Of a stretch of DNA of 64,000 bases, positions 19,833-34,057 are shown piece by piece (positions within the stretch are counted from its first letter, which is position 1; each line of letters opens with the position of its first letter). The notes beneath the pieces were generated by a model. It did not search any database and had not been told where the DNA came from. It saw only the letters and a list, made by a program, of their open reading frames with translations. This DNA comes from Brachyhypopomus gauderio (lineage: Eukaryota; Chordata; Actinopteri; Gymnotiformes; Hypopomidae). Both the position numbers and the translations under genes were made by a program. The stretch spans positions 2,120,817-2,184,816 of the forward strand of contig NC_135214.1 in the NCBI RefSeq assembly GCF_052324685.1, given 5' to 3'.

Positions 19833-21293
19833 GGCACAGCTGTCTGTGCTGAAAGAGGAAGAAACTAATTTCAATATTATTTTCAAGCATTACACTCTGT
19901 ATCTCAATCAGAAGATCTCCCCCTTAATGTACCTGCTACTATTTCAGAAGTAGAAACTAGAGGCCTTCCACATGCTATAATATAAAATATTAATGTATCC
20001 TGGTCGGACTAAATACTGTGTATTTGTGTAATTGTAATTATACACAAAATAAGAAATAAAATATCCCATGCCAAACCATTTTCACAGGGCACAGTCCAAT
20101 TACTTCATACCCACACAACATCACAAGCTCTTCAGGTAGGCACCTTCTACTGTCTGTGTTTCACTTAATTCAGTCAAAAACACCTCCGTAAGAATCAGTA
20201 GTGAAGTCTGTTGTCACAGACCAATACCCCCTCTAAGCTTACTTTTAAGAGGTGTATGTCCTCTTGAGATGTAAACCCACACTGGTCTTCCTGATCACTA
20301 AGACTGTATCCAGCACTTACACCGTCAGCACTTACACCGTCAGCACTGCCACTGTCAGCACTGACATCAGCACTGACATGGTCAGCACACTTTATAGCAG
20401 CAATATTAGTAGTAGTAGTAGTAGTAAGAAAGTCTATAACCGCATTGCATTTTTTCCCTTGAGGTAGCCACTTAAAATGCATTTAACTAAAATGTTTTAA
20501 ATCTGAATACAGTCTTTAATGATACTCAGGTGGTCTGAAATAAAAGAATACTACACAGGAATACAAGGGTATTCACGGGATAATTTAATTTTGTTTCACG
20601 TCGAACAATAACTTCTGTCATATTCGTAGAAGAGGCCTGTTAGAATTTTTTTTATTTTACTTTTTTGCATTTCCCTTAGTGAAAGCTTGTGGTATCAGAC
20701 TTTCAAATAATACTTGCCCTGAAACAATAGCCACCGGGCAGATTCAGGCAACAGGTTTATGTGTCACGTTGATCTGCACGTCGTCAGTAGCTACATGCAG
20801 CATGTCAGTATTTGCTAAGGAGGGCTGCTTGGCTTCTAACCCATGTCGACAGGGTAAACCGAAGGCTAAGGGAGACAGTATTAGGGCGACAAAATGCCCG
20901 GAGCCACTACTCTTGCTGAAGTAATATCACTGAAATCGGGGCCTAATTAACGGGTATTCCTGCATAATCTAACAAGACTTGTGTGTAACATAATATGTTT
21001 ATTGTTGATTCATTATGTAAGACTGGTTTAAAATTACTGAGCTCGTTTCCATGGCTGCATCCACAGAGACCCACGAAACAAATGTTTGGTCCATTTAAAC
21101 TGTTCAGCACCATGGACAACGGTATGAGAAATAAAGGTTATTTATAAGCACCCCGTCAGTCTTATTAAATACATGTCAATTCCTGGGAAGTTCTGAGTCT
21201 ATCCGAAGAAGGAATGGATGTGGATGAAGAGAATCGGTTAAACATATATCCAGCTGAGTATTCCCTGATAACGTGGCCGCTCCGTTTGCTGTG
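19185..21293. other. Intergenic tasl-c13orf42, block junction
   Basis: Divergent intergenic space between tasl (-) and the C13orf42 homologue (+). It contains a CA tract (19801-19828), a 15-bp imperfect repeat with cagcacttacaccgt (20310-20390) and a short (agt)n. A non-coding first exon of tasl may lie at about 19,330-19,450. No other gene is supported. Confidence 0.5.
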
Positions 21294-22570
21294 ATGTTCA
21301 AGAAATTAAATGCTGTTTTCCGTCCGAACCATGGGCCGAGGTCTCGGGATGGCGTCGGCTCACAGGAGGACTACCATAGAGCCTGCACCGTGAAACTGGT
21401 CCGCAGTACATCGATGCTGGTGGTCGGGGAGAACCGTCGCACGCAGCAGGACTCCACACTGAAGCGGAGTTTTAGCGCGGTCAGCGTGGAGTCCAGCACG
21501 GCGCTCTACTACTACCAAAGTCGAGAGGATCGGGTGTGGATCTACTACCAAAACCAGAACTGTCTGGAATATCTACAAGAACTAGTAGCGCTGAGGCGAC
21601 AGTACACCAAGACCGTCAGCGATCTCAAGTGTGGCCAACGCCACGGAACCGCTGCTCGCAAGAAGAACCCAGCACCGCAACCACCAGGGCCCAAACCCGG
21701 CCAGGTGAAACCCACTCACCGTTTACATCCAGGCGGTGTTACTTTACATCTATGTTTTTACTTATGGTTATTTACTTCTCGTAATAGTTGGGACGAGTTA
21801 ACTTACTCTAGAGTGATGATCATGACAGAGAACTGTTTTAAATCTACACCAAATAATTCTTCTTACTCACGAGCTACAACGAAGTCACAGTAACGTTGTT
21901 TATACTAAAAGTATAAAACTGTTCCTGCTGATAATTATACAACACTAACACACTTGTCCTTCTCTAAATGTCTTAAAGCATTTAAGTCCAGAGCCGACGG
22001 CCCCCCCTATCCCCAACGAGGTGGACACACTGCAGTTCTTTGACGCCGTCATCGCCAGCTGCGAACCAGAACCCACCAGCAAACCACACTTAGATAACGG
22101 CCACGCGGACGTGGACTTTGTGGGTATGAAATAAGTCTACTTTACAAACAGTATATACGAGTTCACAGTCCTAAGCAAGCCTTCCGATTAAGAAATGGCA
22201 AGGTTTTTATTCAGTCAAACACTCATCCACGGTTACTCCCCCGCCCTCATAAGTATTGTAGCATGTGAAAATTGAAAATGAATTGTGTGCGGTAACTGCC
22301 CTGTCGGTCTTCTCTCCAGTGGCGACCAGTACATGTGAGCACGACCTCCACTCTAACTGGACGCTGCGGGACCCCCGGCGGATCTCCATGAACGAGTCTC
22401 AGTTGAAGCAGGCGGACGCGAGCGCGGAGCAAGGCGCGTGGAAGAAAGCGGCCGGAAGGACCGCTGGCAGCACGAGGCGCCTGCAGAGGAACCCCATGCA
22501 CCTCCCCAAAGTGGTGCAGAGTGCCCTGCAGACCCTGCGTTTCAAACCCGTCCATAAGACCAAGGAGTAG
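21294..22570 (+). CDS. Homologue of human C13orf42 (function unknown)
   Basis: Three coding exons, 21294-21704, 21979-22123, 22320-22570; 807 bp, 268 residues, phases agree. Matches human C13orf42 in order: MFKKLNAVF start; VKLVRSTSMLVVGE; STALYYYQSREDRVWIYYQN and CLEYLQELVALRRQY; LQFFDAVIASCE; DVDFVVATSTCEHDLHSNW with TLRDPRR; RRLQRNPMHLPKVVQSA and LRFKPVHKTKE. Two lysine/arginine-rich stretches suggest a basic, perhaps nucleic-acid- or cytoskeleton-associated protein, but no known domain is recognised. The human protein carries about 60 more C-terminal residues; here the stop comes right after FKPVHKTKE. The neighbour rnaseh2b is also next to C13orf42 in human, supporting orthology. ATG 21294-21296 is the first ATG of the frame. 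Confidence 0.9.
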
Positions 22571-23471
22571 CGCGTGGATTTAGTCACCTCTCCCCTTTTA
22601 CAGCTCCCTAAGGTAGCCTTAAGGACCCATCTGATCCGCAGAACACGCATTAGTCATGAATAAGACCTCACTGTAGGATACCATGCATGAACACAAGCTC
22701 TTCATCATTTCAACAGACGCATGCTTCAATACGGACGTGAGCTCTATGATGTCACGGTCCTGGTGCGCCAATGTCGGTCTGGCTTCAGCAAATATCAACA
22801 ACTGATCGCATTCTCCATTTCAGTAGCATCCATTACTCTGTGCTCACGGTTTCACTGGGCCATGATCACCCTCACTCCACACTGAACATTCCGTTATTCC
22901 GTTTACGATGTCAACCACCATGAGTTGAGAGTTATGTACTGATCTTATTCATGTCAGCTGAGCAGGTCCTGCAGCCTGTGAAGCCTTTAGGTCACATCTA
23001 CACCGTCACAGCTTATAATAATATGGATGTGTTGGACTTGACAGAAATCTGGATACTGTTCAGATCACACCTGTGGCACAGGCTGCTTAAACGGGAGCCC
23101 CGTCAGTTTTACAACACTCATATATACTGAATATTTAACAAACAGGTTTAATATGATTGAAGGCTGACATTTCTTGCTTTACCTACAAGTGTGATTTATA
23201 AAAGTTTATGTACTGGCGATAGATGGTATCACTTTTTAAAATAACATTCACTAGAAAGAACAGGTGCACACCATTTTAAGTTAGTTCCTATTTCTCAGGA
23301 AAAAGGAAATGGTTTATATTTTGCTATAACAGTGAAACTAATGAGTTGATGGCAGATGTTTTCACATAAACCATAATAAATTAACATGGTTTTATATAGC
23401 ATTGCCAATAACATCTGTATAGATTAATAACCCCTGTATGCTTTATGTATTGGAACTTTGCATTAAATAAA
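22571..23471 (+). other. 3'UTR of the C13orf42 homologue with poly(A) signal
   Basis: About 900 bases of non-coding sequence after the stop codon, ending in a canonical AATAAA at 23466-23471. The convergent rnaseh2b transcript ends from the other side (AATAAA on the minus strand at 23873-23878), leaving about 400 bases between the two signals. Confidence 0.6.
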
Positions 23472-23872
23472 ATTATGCACTCCATTGTTCAGAATATAGC
23501 AAATTGTTGATGTCATGTATAGTGCCTACATCTGGACCAAATGTCCACAAGTAAGACTAAACCATTTATAAACCATTTATAGTCCAGCAGAGTGGTGAGT
23601 CAGTGGCAGTTCACCAATTAAAATGACAACACCTAGATCCAGTTACAGCAGCCGGTTCCAACCTGTGGAATAATCTGTACTGTATGTTTATATTCATCTT
23701 ATTTTCAAACGACCTTGAGCATCTAGCAAAAAAGTACTTCATACCTTCAGTACCCGAGTGAACCTGGGGCCCACAGAAGACACAATAAATGAAGGCCTTG
23801 ATGTTTAAATGTGATTTGACATACAGGATCACATGAAATAAATCAATGAGTAAATGAAGGATTGTTTTTTAC

Positions 23873-23878
23873 TTTATT
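23873..23878 (-). terminator. rnaseh2b poly(A) signal
   Basis: Minus-strand AATAAA about 100 bases after the rnaseh2b stop codon; the (CA)n tract 23898-23953 lies between stop and signal. Confidence 0.65.
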
Positions 23879-23897
23879 AACTAAAACACCACACCCA

Positions 23898-23953
<56 letters not shown>
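23898..23953. repeat. (CA)n microsatellite in rnaseh2b 3'UTR
   Basis: About 28 CA units between stop codon and poly(A) signal of rnaseh2b. Confidence 0.95.
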
Positions 23954-23958
<5 letters not shown>

Positions 23959-23976
23959 ACACTCACACGCACACAC

Positions 23977-26900
23977 TCATTTCTTCTCCTGTTTGACTTT
24001 GGGACTGAAAAAAGCAGACATACTCTTCATGCCAGTTTTGTCCACTTTGGCCAGAGTTTTCTGAGCTGCTGTCAGCTTCTTAGGAGGCTAGAGGCAAAAC
24101 ACATCCAAATGTTACTCAACCACAACACATTTAGCATTCATTCAAATAGTAACAAGGGTAAGAGACAGAGAGACTCCTGTAAAAAACTTGTAAAACCAAG
24201 GCCCAACACTACTTATTTTAGGTCTATTTTTTCCCTACTTACTTTTCGGATGAAGTCGGCACTGTTGAATTTGGTGTAGTCCTCCCCTGCCTCCACAGGT
24301 TTATCTGATAGTTTCCTTTTCTGTCGAACATGGGACACCAATCAGCTATCAGCACATGCGAGTGCCCTAACCAGAGACTGGTTGGTCCACCTCTTCCCCG
24401 GTGTTAAAGGAAACACAGAAGGTTCTGCTAACTGCCTAACAGGTTCTGTTGATTTGGGTTCTGCTAGAGGCTCATGGATGCTCTGTACTAGTCAAACATT
24501 ACCGGAGAGTTCACGTCAAAGTCCGTAATATTCTGCAACATTAACTTAATGTGTTACTGACAATAACCCACCCTGATGTCCCAATAAGGAAATAAGCAAA
24601 AGGCAGAAAGCCTTCACAAAAGGTGAAGCCCTAGGTTTTTAAAATCATTGGTGGAAAGATGTAATAAGAGAAAAAGAACAGTTCTCTCTCTCAGATGGAT
24701 CATCTCACTTACCTTTGAAGGCGGCTCTACCTCTTTAGGACTGGATATTTCAGGCAACCTTTTATAGGAGCAAAACCATCAAAGTGTTAAAATCCAAAAC
24801 ATTTAATTACAGACAGGATAAGATCAACAATATCACGTGCCAAACCATTAGAGCGTTATACAGTTTGGGGGGGGGGGGGGGGGGGGGATGCAACGCTCCT
24901 CCCTTTGGGGGCGTGTGTATGTGTAGTCCGTGTCTATATATGTACTTGCTATGGGTGTGGCTGTTGTCTATGTGGTCACCCGTCTCGTTTGTCTAATGTG
25001 TTACATATTGTATATACGGTGTGAATTAGTCTCGTCCCGTGCCACTGTATTGCTCACAGCTAGCTTTGTTGTTTAATAAAACCCGTCTATGTTTACGCTA
25101 ACTCGTCTCTGTGTCCTGCCTTCCTCACATAGTAACAGGAAACATAGAAACGTAGAAACAGGTGATTCTATATGCTAATCAGCACAGGTCTCTTGTGAGC
25201 AATCATCGTGTTGGTTTGTGAACGTAGCATGGGGCCACTTTATTACTGGGCATCAAAGATTTTTGTGAAGGCTCAAAACATTAGTAGGAAAATATAAAGT
25301 GTCACAATCCCTATGATTTGCTTGAAAAGTAGATCTTCAAGATTAGTCGTGATATCAAATTGTCAGATCACCCACCCCTACCAGTGGACACCTCCCTTCC
25401 TCAGGGGTTAAATTAAGCCCATAACACCTCCAAAGAGCTAGTCAGTGAGGTCTGGCATCCCAAACCCACCCCCCTCCAAGCTCATATAAACCAAGCCACA
25501 CCACCTCAGATGTAAACCCAAACTGGGTATAAGAGGTAATCTAAGGCCGTAGCCTCACCGACACCATCAACGTGTGCTAGGTGCCACCAGCTCCATATTG
25601 GCTTTTTCCTGATATGCCAACAGCAAACACAACTGGGAAATCCCCCCCAACTCCCACCTCTACCACACCGATATGCTCCTGGTCGATCACTCAGCCATCG
25701 AATTTGCACCTCGGCTCAACTGATCAGCGGTGGACGCAACTTGCTGTGTGTCGTTTGATGCCCCACCTAAACCCTTAACTCGTAATAATTAACAGGGGAC
25801 ATTCTTGTTTGACCATAAGAGTTCAAGAGTACATTAAGTCGATATGGGCATTCGTGTGTGTGTGTGTGTGTGTGTGTGTACTTACTGCAAGTGCTTCAGC
25901 AGGTCTTTGCTGAGCTCCTCACTGATGTATTCAGAGATGAGTCCATGAGCGTAACGTAGGTAGTCTTCTGCGAAATGAAAGCAGAGGTCATGAGTGTGTG
26001 TGTGCACGTTACACCCAAACCAGTACAGTCACCATCTCACCCAGCGCTTCACCTTCGGAGGCTTCCGTTTCCTGTTTAGCTCGGACATACGTGGTGGATT
26101 TCACTCCTCCGCCTACAGAAATGTCACTGTTTTTGAGTGCCGTCACTGTAGTCTGAACCTGAAAATGAGAGGATACTATAAAATTAAAACAAGCTATAAG
26201 TCTTTCCGGCATACTAACAGCTAACATTACACATGTCGACACAACTTCTGCTGTGCTTGGTGTACTCATATATTGTTCTAGCAATTTCTTACGATGGCGA
26301 AGGACGCTTTGCTGATGAGAACACTGCTCACTAAAGCCAAAACGTCTGCAGAACAACTACAAACATCCAAAGCCAGCTTACACCACTGTGTCCACCATGA
26401 CGTCATCAATTAAGTTGTAAGATGATACAAACCTTTCTCTTAAGCCACTCCATGGTCTTCTCATGGTTATATCGATGGAACTTCAAACTGCCCATCACTA
26501 CCGAAGAACAAAACTTCCAAATTACACAAAAGTATGTTTCAAACAGTAAACAATATGGTTTTAACCTAAATTAAAAACATTTTCTGGTGCAAGCATATAC
26601 AGCTTTTTTAGTGTCACCAAAACCTGTAAAACTCGAGCGAGTGGCATCACATTTGTAGGATTTGTGGAAATGAAGATAGTTTATATTTTTTGTTTGTTAA
26701 TTTATGTTGGGTTAACGATTCGGAGCTAGCCGACAGCTCCAAACTACGAGTTCAGGATGCTGTTTAAGGATAAAGTCGAATTTAGATTAGTGGTAGACGA
26801 TGAGTGGCAGGAGCCGCTCGGTGGTTGATGGCTGTTGCTGTGGCTAACAATCTAGAATAACAATCGAAACCAATACAAATCTAAACTATCTACATTTGCA

Positions 26901-28783
26901 CAAATACTACAAATGCGATGCCACTGACTCGCAGAGGTTTAAATTACGCTGATGGCGTGGAGGAACATTCACTGATAACCATACATCTATAATAATAAAT
27001 CTTTTAAATTTACAGTGCTGTCGTTAACGGTCTACCACTGTAGATTCGCATACCCTCCTATAATCTTAATTCGACGTTATCGCTAAACAGTATTCTGAAC
27101 TAGTAATTTAGTCGGCCTGTCAGGACATGGACTGAGCGTCTGCTAAATGCTGTAAATGTAAATGTCAGCAGAGGCAGGCTGCGTTTCTGGACAACGAAGG
27201 CCACAGTCACGCCACACTAAGTGCCACGATTATGTGGCAGCTGTCGCAAGGTGCCATTTCTGGGTGGCACAGTGGTCACTTTCGTGCTACTTACACGCCA
27301 AACAGAGACCGCACCCTTACAGGACATTTAACAGAAAGACCCGCCTCCCAATGACCTCTGATGTTTTGTGATTGGCCAGATGCAGTTCGATTAGCTCCGA
27401 GTTTGTTTGCTCATCCCAAGTATCCCGGATGCATTCCCGACCCGAATTTCAACCTGAACCTGAATTTCGACCTCAACCTGAATTTCGACCCCAACCTGAA
27501 TTTTAACTTGAATTTTTGCATACCTGAATGAATTTTACAGATTGTTTTTTCAAGTAATAATGATTTCAGGTTCAGGTTCTGGTGACATTAAAAAAGCTCC
27601 ATACAAGCACTCCAATGTAAATGCACATGCTCACACACTTTTCTCCTCCGTCACGCAGTGTAGGGAGTCTATGGTTTGGGTGCACTGCAGCAACCGCATG
27701 CATCCTGGGTAACGTTCATCCACCACCATCTGCTGCAGTGGCTGGAACTTTCCCTTGTGAACATCAGTTATCATAATGCATGATTATGAGAAGGTTGAGA
27801 AGGTTGAGATCCTGCATGTCAATTATGTAAACAGCTCACATTGCACTGGCATTGTCCAACTGACATTATGATATAATATACACGGACTACACATATTTAC
27901 CTCCACTCCACCACTCTGCACATATGGTAACAACAGAAAGATCGGGTCGACAGGAGTCAGGTACAGCAGTTTGCCATCTGCAAAAACAATAACATGCGTG
28001 CAAGCAAAACAAATACATATGAAGTGTTTATGCAGCAATGGGTCAACTTTGAAATCAACAAAAATAGAAAATTGAAAATGAAAAATGCACCGACATCCTA
28101 GTAAAAAATAGCAAGTAGGAAAGGAGCCTTTTATTATAAACACCGCGCTGCATATACGTGTCAAATGCTCACATGTCAAACCCTCACTGGTGGTCTTAAG
28201 TCTCAGATAAACGTCACAGGTGTAGCAGGTCTCCTCACCTCTCTGTACCGTTTGGCCGATGAACCATGAGCGACAGTCCTCCACAAACGCCTTCACCTCG
28301 TACACCCGCAGGTCCCCAACACCGAACAGGTACTGAGAAGCAGCACCTTAAAAACACAAGAACAGGTGTGGTATCTGGTGAAGCACCTGAGACACTGGTG
28401 CCGAGTTCAGTGGTACCTGTGGCCGGATTCCTCAGCTGAACAAATGTGGGTTCACCATCACGCGTCTTGGGGTCAAGAGCGGAGTCTGTTCAAAATAAAG
28501 TCAAATTACACTGAAATAAACGTTTTCCCAGCTACATACACGTACACGAGTTAGCTGCAGCTGCATGTCAATTATAAAACAAGCTGTTCTGTAAGGTTAA
28601 CAAAGCACATCATTATTATCAGTGTGCAACTTATCTAAGGAAAATAAAACCCAGCGTCCCATGCAACTTTTGTTCAGTCCCGACGCCCAAACATCAAATG
28701 ACTTGATAAACTTTTGCACCTGCAGCGATGACAACCCAGCTATCATTAGTAGTAGGCACAGACCGCTTCTTCTTGGTTGTCAT
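23977..28783 (-). CDS. rnaseh2b: Ribonuclease H2 subunit B
   Basis: Accessory subunit of the nuclear RNase H2 trimer, which removes ribonucleotides and RNA from DNA; subunit B forms a triple barrel with subunit C and docks on PCNA. Exons: 28720-28783, 28417-28485, 28239-28346, 27901-27977, 27639-27753, 26433-26487, 26053-26158, 25886-25967, 24713-24758, 24243-24320, 23977-24087. Conserved blocks: [111 protein letters not shown]. The C-terminus KSMSAFF corresponds to the PIP box (human MKSIDTFF). Phases agree except between 27639-27753 and 26433-26487, where a microexon (human GNPEIDN region) must be missing from my model. The intron between exons 24713-24758 and 25886-25967 holds a probable solo LTR. 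Confidence 0.94.
24889..25137 (+). mobile_element. Probable solo LTR (Gypsy/ERV-like fossil)
   Basis: A 249-bp segment starting TG and ending CA, with a late AATAAA (about 25075) followed by a GT-rich stretch and cctgccttcctcacatagtaaca, the layout of an LTR R-U5. No internal retroelement sequence is attached, so it looks like a solo LTR. It follows a G22 run. Target duplication is not evident. Family assignment is from general shape only. Confidence 0.5.
26620..27082. repeat. Interleaved inverted repeats in rnaseh2b intron (candidate MITE)
   Basis: Arm A (26620-26683: gtggcatcacatttgtagga) is repeated inverted at 26881-26940 (about 80% identical over 50 bp). A second arm B (26775-26800, attagtggtagacga) is repeated inverted at about 27020-27082. 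The order A-B-A'-B' is interleaved rather than nested. No coding content. Confidence 0.6.
27440..27515. repeat. Short 18-bp tandem repeat
   Basis: About four copies of a unit like aacctgaatttcgacccc in the rnaseh2b intron. Confidence 0.7.
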
Positions 28784-28930
28784 TTTACAGGCTTAGCCAG
28801 ATAGACAGCTAGTGTAACTATATAAATGTATCTATTCGACAGTGTTGTAAAGCAAAGATCAGACTGACGCATTACTGCACCAAGCAAAAATGGCGGCACA
28901 TTCTCAGCAGGGGGGTTAAAGGGGGTTCTG
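28784..28930 (-). promoter_or_regulatory. rnaseh2b promoter with YY1-like site
   Basis: Upstream of the rnaseh2b start on its strand. caaaaatggcggc (28885-28897) fits the YY1 consensus AAnATGGCGGC in plus orientation, typical of TATA-less housekeeping promoters. GCTTAGCC and CAGCTAG words occur next to it. Confidence 0.45.
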
Positions 28931-31101
<2,171 letters not shown>

Positions 31102-31341
31102 CTAGTGCTCCACTGAATCTGGCATTGTATGGGGACCTTGGGGTGGATGTGGTAGTTGAATATTTATTGAGCCTGCGTCAAAGCTGATTTGATTAATGAG
31201 GGCTCTCACCACAAATGACTTGAGAATGCAGAGAACTAAAGAGTCTATCTGGAGGGCTGTGGGTGCAGAGACGACTCTGGGCGGCAGTGTGAGAGAAAAG
31301 AGATACTGATGATCCTCATCACTGACATCATGATCTGAACC
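31102..31341 (-). CDS. Unassigned candidate 3'-terminal exon
   Basis: On the minus strand an acceptor ccttgtgttccag precedes 240 bp open to a TAG stop. The peptide starts GSDHDVSDEDHQYLFSL, continues LPPRVVSAPTALQIDSLVL and CILKSFVVRALINQISFDAG, and ends PDSVEH. Mixed composition without low complexity and the good acceptor suggest a real exon, but I do not recognise the protein and found no upstream exon. It could equally be a chance frame of 80 codons. Confidence 0.3.
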   Translation of the reverse strand, partial: GSDHDVSDEDHQYLFSLTLPPRVVSAPTALQIDSLVLCILKSFVVRALINQISFDAGSINIQLPHPPQGPHTMPDSVEH

Positions 31342-31459
31342 CTGGAACACAAGGCATTTCCAGTGACAGAGATAAACAGGAATAGATAAATGTTGAAATC
31401 TTTATATTTCATAATATGCGCGAATCAGATGTATGCAGCACATTGACTCACAAATGTGC

Positions 31460-32386
31460 ACCATCTTCTCATCACCACGACCATCATCATCGTCATCATC
31501 AATAAGAAAGCATTTAATGCTTTGCTGAGAGGAATGCCTGACTCTTTAAGAACAGTGGAGATCAGGGATGATTCTTACTTTGCATTAATGCCACATTACC
31601 TTCCCCACATTACCACACACACAAACACATGCAAAATTAAACAAATCATGAACATGTAAACATGCACACATACATGTATCTGTGAAATACAACACAGCCA
31701 ATACAAACTCACATTACAAACACATTTATCAGTCTCACCAAACCCATGGAGTAGCAATCAGTGTAGGCCTTAACGCAGTGCAGCAGTTTTAAACTATTTG
31801 CTGATTAACTTCGTGAACAACATTCACTGATTGATAATCTTTAGATGCTTTGCATGGCACTGTGTCGAATAAGGGGACAGTTGTCTCTCATTGCACTACA
31901 AGGGCTAGTCCAGCCTTATTCCAAACTGAAACTCTAGTTGCAAGTGTCTCCGTCGATGCCGTAATCTAAGAAGTTGACCTTTTCTTTGTTTTTTTCGCGG
32001 CTAAGATAAGTACTTTGACAAAATGGTAGTTTGTTATGAATGTGAATGTAGGCTAATAACAAATTAAAGTGACATGACGAGTTTTGATTGTTACTTTATA
32101 TCTAATAAAATAATGACGGCTGTCATCGCCACGGGTAATCAAAGAGACATATTCTGCCCACGAAAGGAATGTATGCACATGTTGTAGCCTACACCCTCAG
32201 AAAGCAAATAAAAAGTTACAGTTAAGTCCCTACTGGACTTAAAATGTGCTTTTGTTTCAAACAGACATACTACTCCAATGTTATTACGATTGTGTACGAT
32301 ACATTTAAATGACAGGTTATGGGAGTCTATGAACTATGAACTCTATGTAAAAAAAAAAACTAAATCTGCCATTTCGTTAAGAACAC

Positions 32387-32425
<39 letters not shown>

Positions 32426-33970
32426 AACGTTTTAAAGTATTTTTAAGTTTTTCCCATTGTATCACAATTTAGGCACTTCTTGGGTAAATTAAGAGTAGTC
32501 TAACTTTCAAAGGCTCATGGGTTTAGAATGTTCACTGCACGTCAGTTAAACTAGATGTCCCAGTGGAAGTTATATATTATTTCATTTATTTAAGAAAATG
32601 TTCTGTTGTATTAAGCATTCCTTAAGAAAATAAATGTAAACCAAACGTATACGCATGTAACAGGCTTTTGTCGGTAATTAAAAGAAATTATAAGAAGTAA
32701 CTTCGTCGGTGGAAAATGCATAAAACCTCACCTCAGCTGTGTCAACATTTTTTTGCGCCGGCAATGTTTTTTTCAAGTTGAAGTATTTCCAAATGAACTC
32801 AAATGCCTCGTACCTTCCATAATAAAACAAACATCGGTCATATTTCCGATTAGTTTGGCTCTGCGCTTTTATATTTCAGCTGATCAGGTTGATTCTGAGC
32901 ATTAGCTTTTCAAAAACAATATTTAGGTATCTGTACATAGCCAAAATCGAGTACCTGTAATGGTACAATATAACCCTGGACCCTTTAACGAAAACCGTTA
33001 GGTTAGTTTGTGCTTTCAAAGCAAACTTAAAACCTATTTTACGTCAGCATAAGCTGTTCACCACTTCAACTGATTTTTCTTGTGGTTATTCTTGTAAATG
33101 TGGTGTTTATCATAAAATTCTAAATAGCAATATGTCCACGTCTTGCTCTGCTTTAGTAGGGGTGCAGTGATATCAGTTATCCAGGCATGTACATCATCTA
33201 AATGGATATTCATATTGTTTGAAGGTAGTCTACTGCGCAAAACAACTAGAGAAAGATCACGATGTGGAAAATACTAGATTAAGACGACATTTATAAGAAA
33301 AATGAAAAGAACTGGTGGAACAAATCTGAAGTTGTAAAATTTAAACGTAAGTCTGTGTATCTTTCAACTTTACATCGAATCCTTCATTGCTAAAACTGAT
33401 GCATTTTGTAACATATTTTGAAAGGTTAATAATGTCTTGAAACATGCACACGTATGTGCTTTTAAAGTCACAAATGTCGGTGGAAACGTAATGATGCAAC
33501 TCTATTGCAACAACACAGCACTTTAACCTAAACGAAGCATGATCGGAAGAAAACAGTGAAAACAACCTAACGGAATAACCAGGGTGTTGAAAAGTAAGTT
33601 GATGAAGTTTCTCATGTCTACTTTAAGTGAATATTCTAGATTCTCCGGAGGCTGTGTGGACGAGACGTCTGCACGCGCGTGCGAGAGGACGGCGAGTGAA
33701 GCACTTGTTTCCATACCAGGTCTCGCGCAGCTCAAGGTAAAGCTGTGCTCGTTCGCCAATGCTCTCTGGCGCGCGCCAGAATAAAGTGTCCCGTCTCATG
33801 CCCTCGAGACAGAATTGCATGCTTTTATTAGCAGACGAATACTGCGCGAGGTGACACAACGTAACATTGCAATATGTTTGAAGCATGTTAGAAAGGTTTG
33901 TGTTGAGGTCGCGCGCCTGGTCTTTCCCCCCTTCCCTGCCGCTCCGCCTCCTCAGCGCGCAACTTTGACG
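31460..33970. other. Gene-poor interval
   Basis: AT-rich non-coding DNA, with a (TTTC)n tract at 32386-32425. CpG content rises from about 33,650 toward the candidate promoter at 33,976. Short frames on both strands at 33,584-34,006 have no recognisable similarity. Confidence 0.5.
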
Positions 33971-34057
33971 CTGTGTATAAATACTGGAACAAAAGAACTT
34001 CCTCAATGCCCGGTGAAACGGCAGAAAATAAACTGTGAATGGCAGTAGCGTTGCAAA
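33900..34057 (+). promoter_or_regulatory. TATA-type promoter candidate
   Basis: A GC-rich block with a GC box (gctccgcctcc, about 33942) is followed by a canonical tataaata at 33976-33983. An ATG starting a signal-peptide-like frame lies about 75 bases further on. A nine-codon upstream frame (ATG at 34037) overlaps the start and ends just after it. Confidence 0.5.

Noticed and set aside
25380-25790. Possible further repeat right of the solo LTR
   Set aside because: Composition differs from flanks, but no ends, duplication or family signature could be found.
33623-34006. 127-codon minus-strand frame as a DLEU7 candidate
   Set aside because: Strand is wrong for DLEU7 by human synteny and the sequence shows no similarity I can support.
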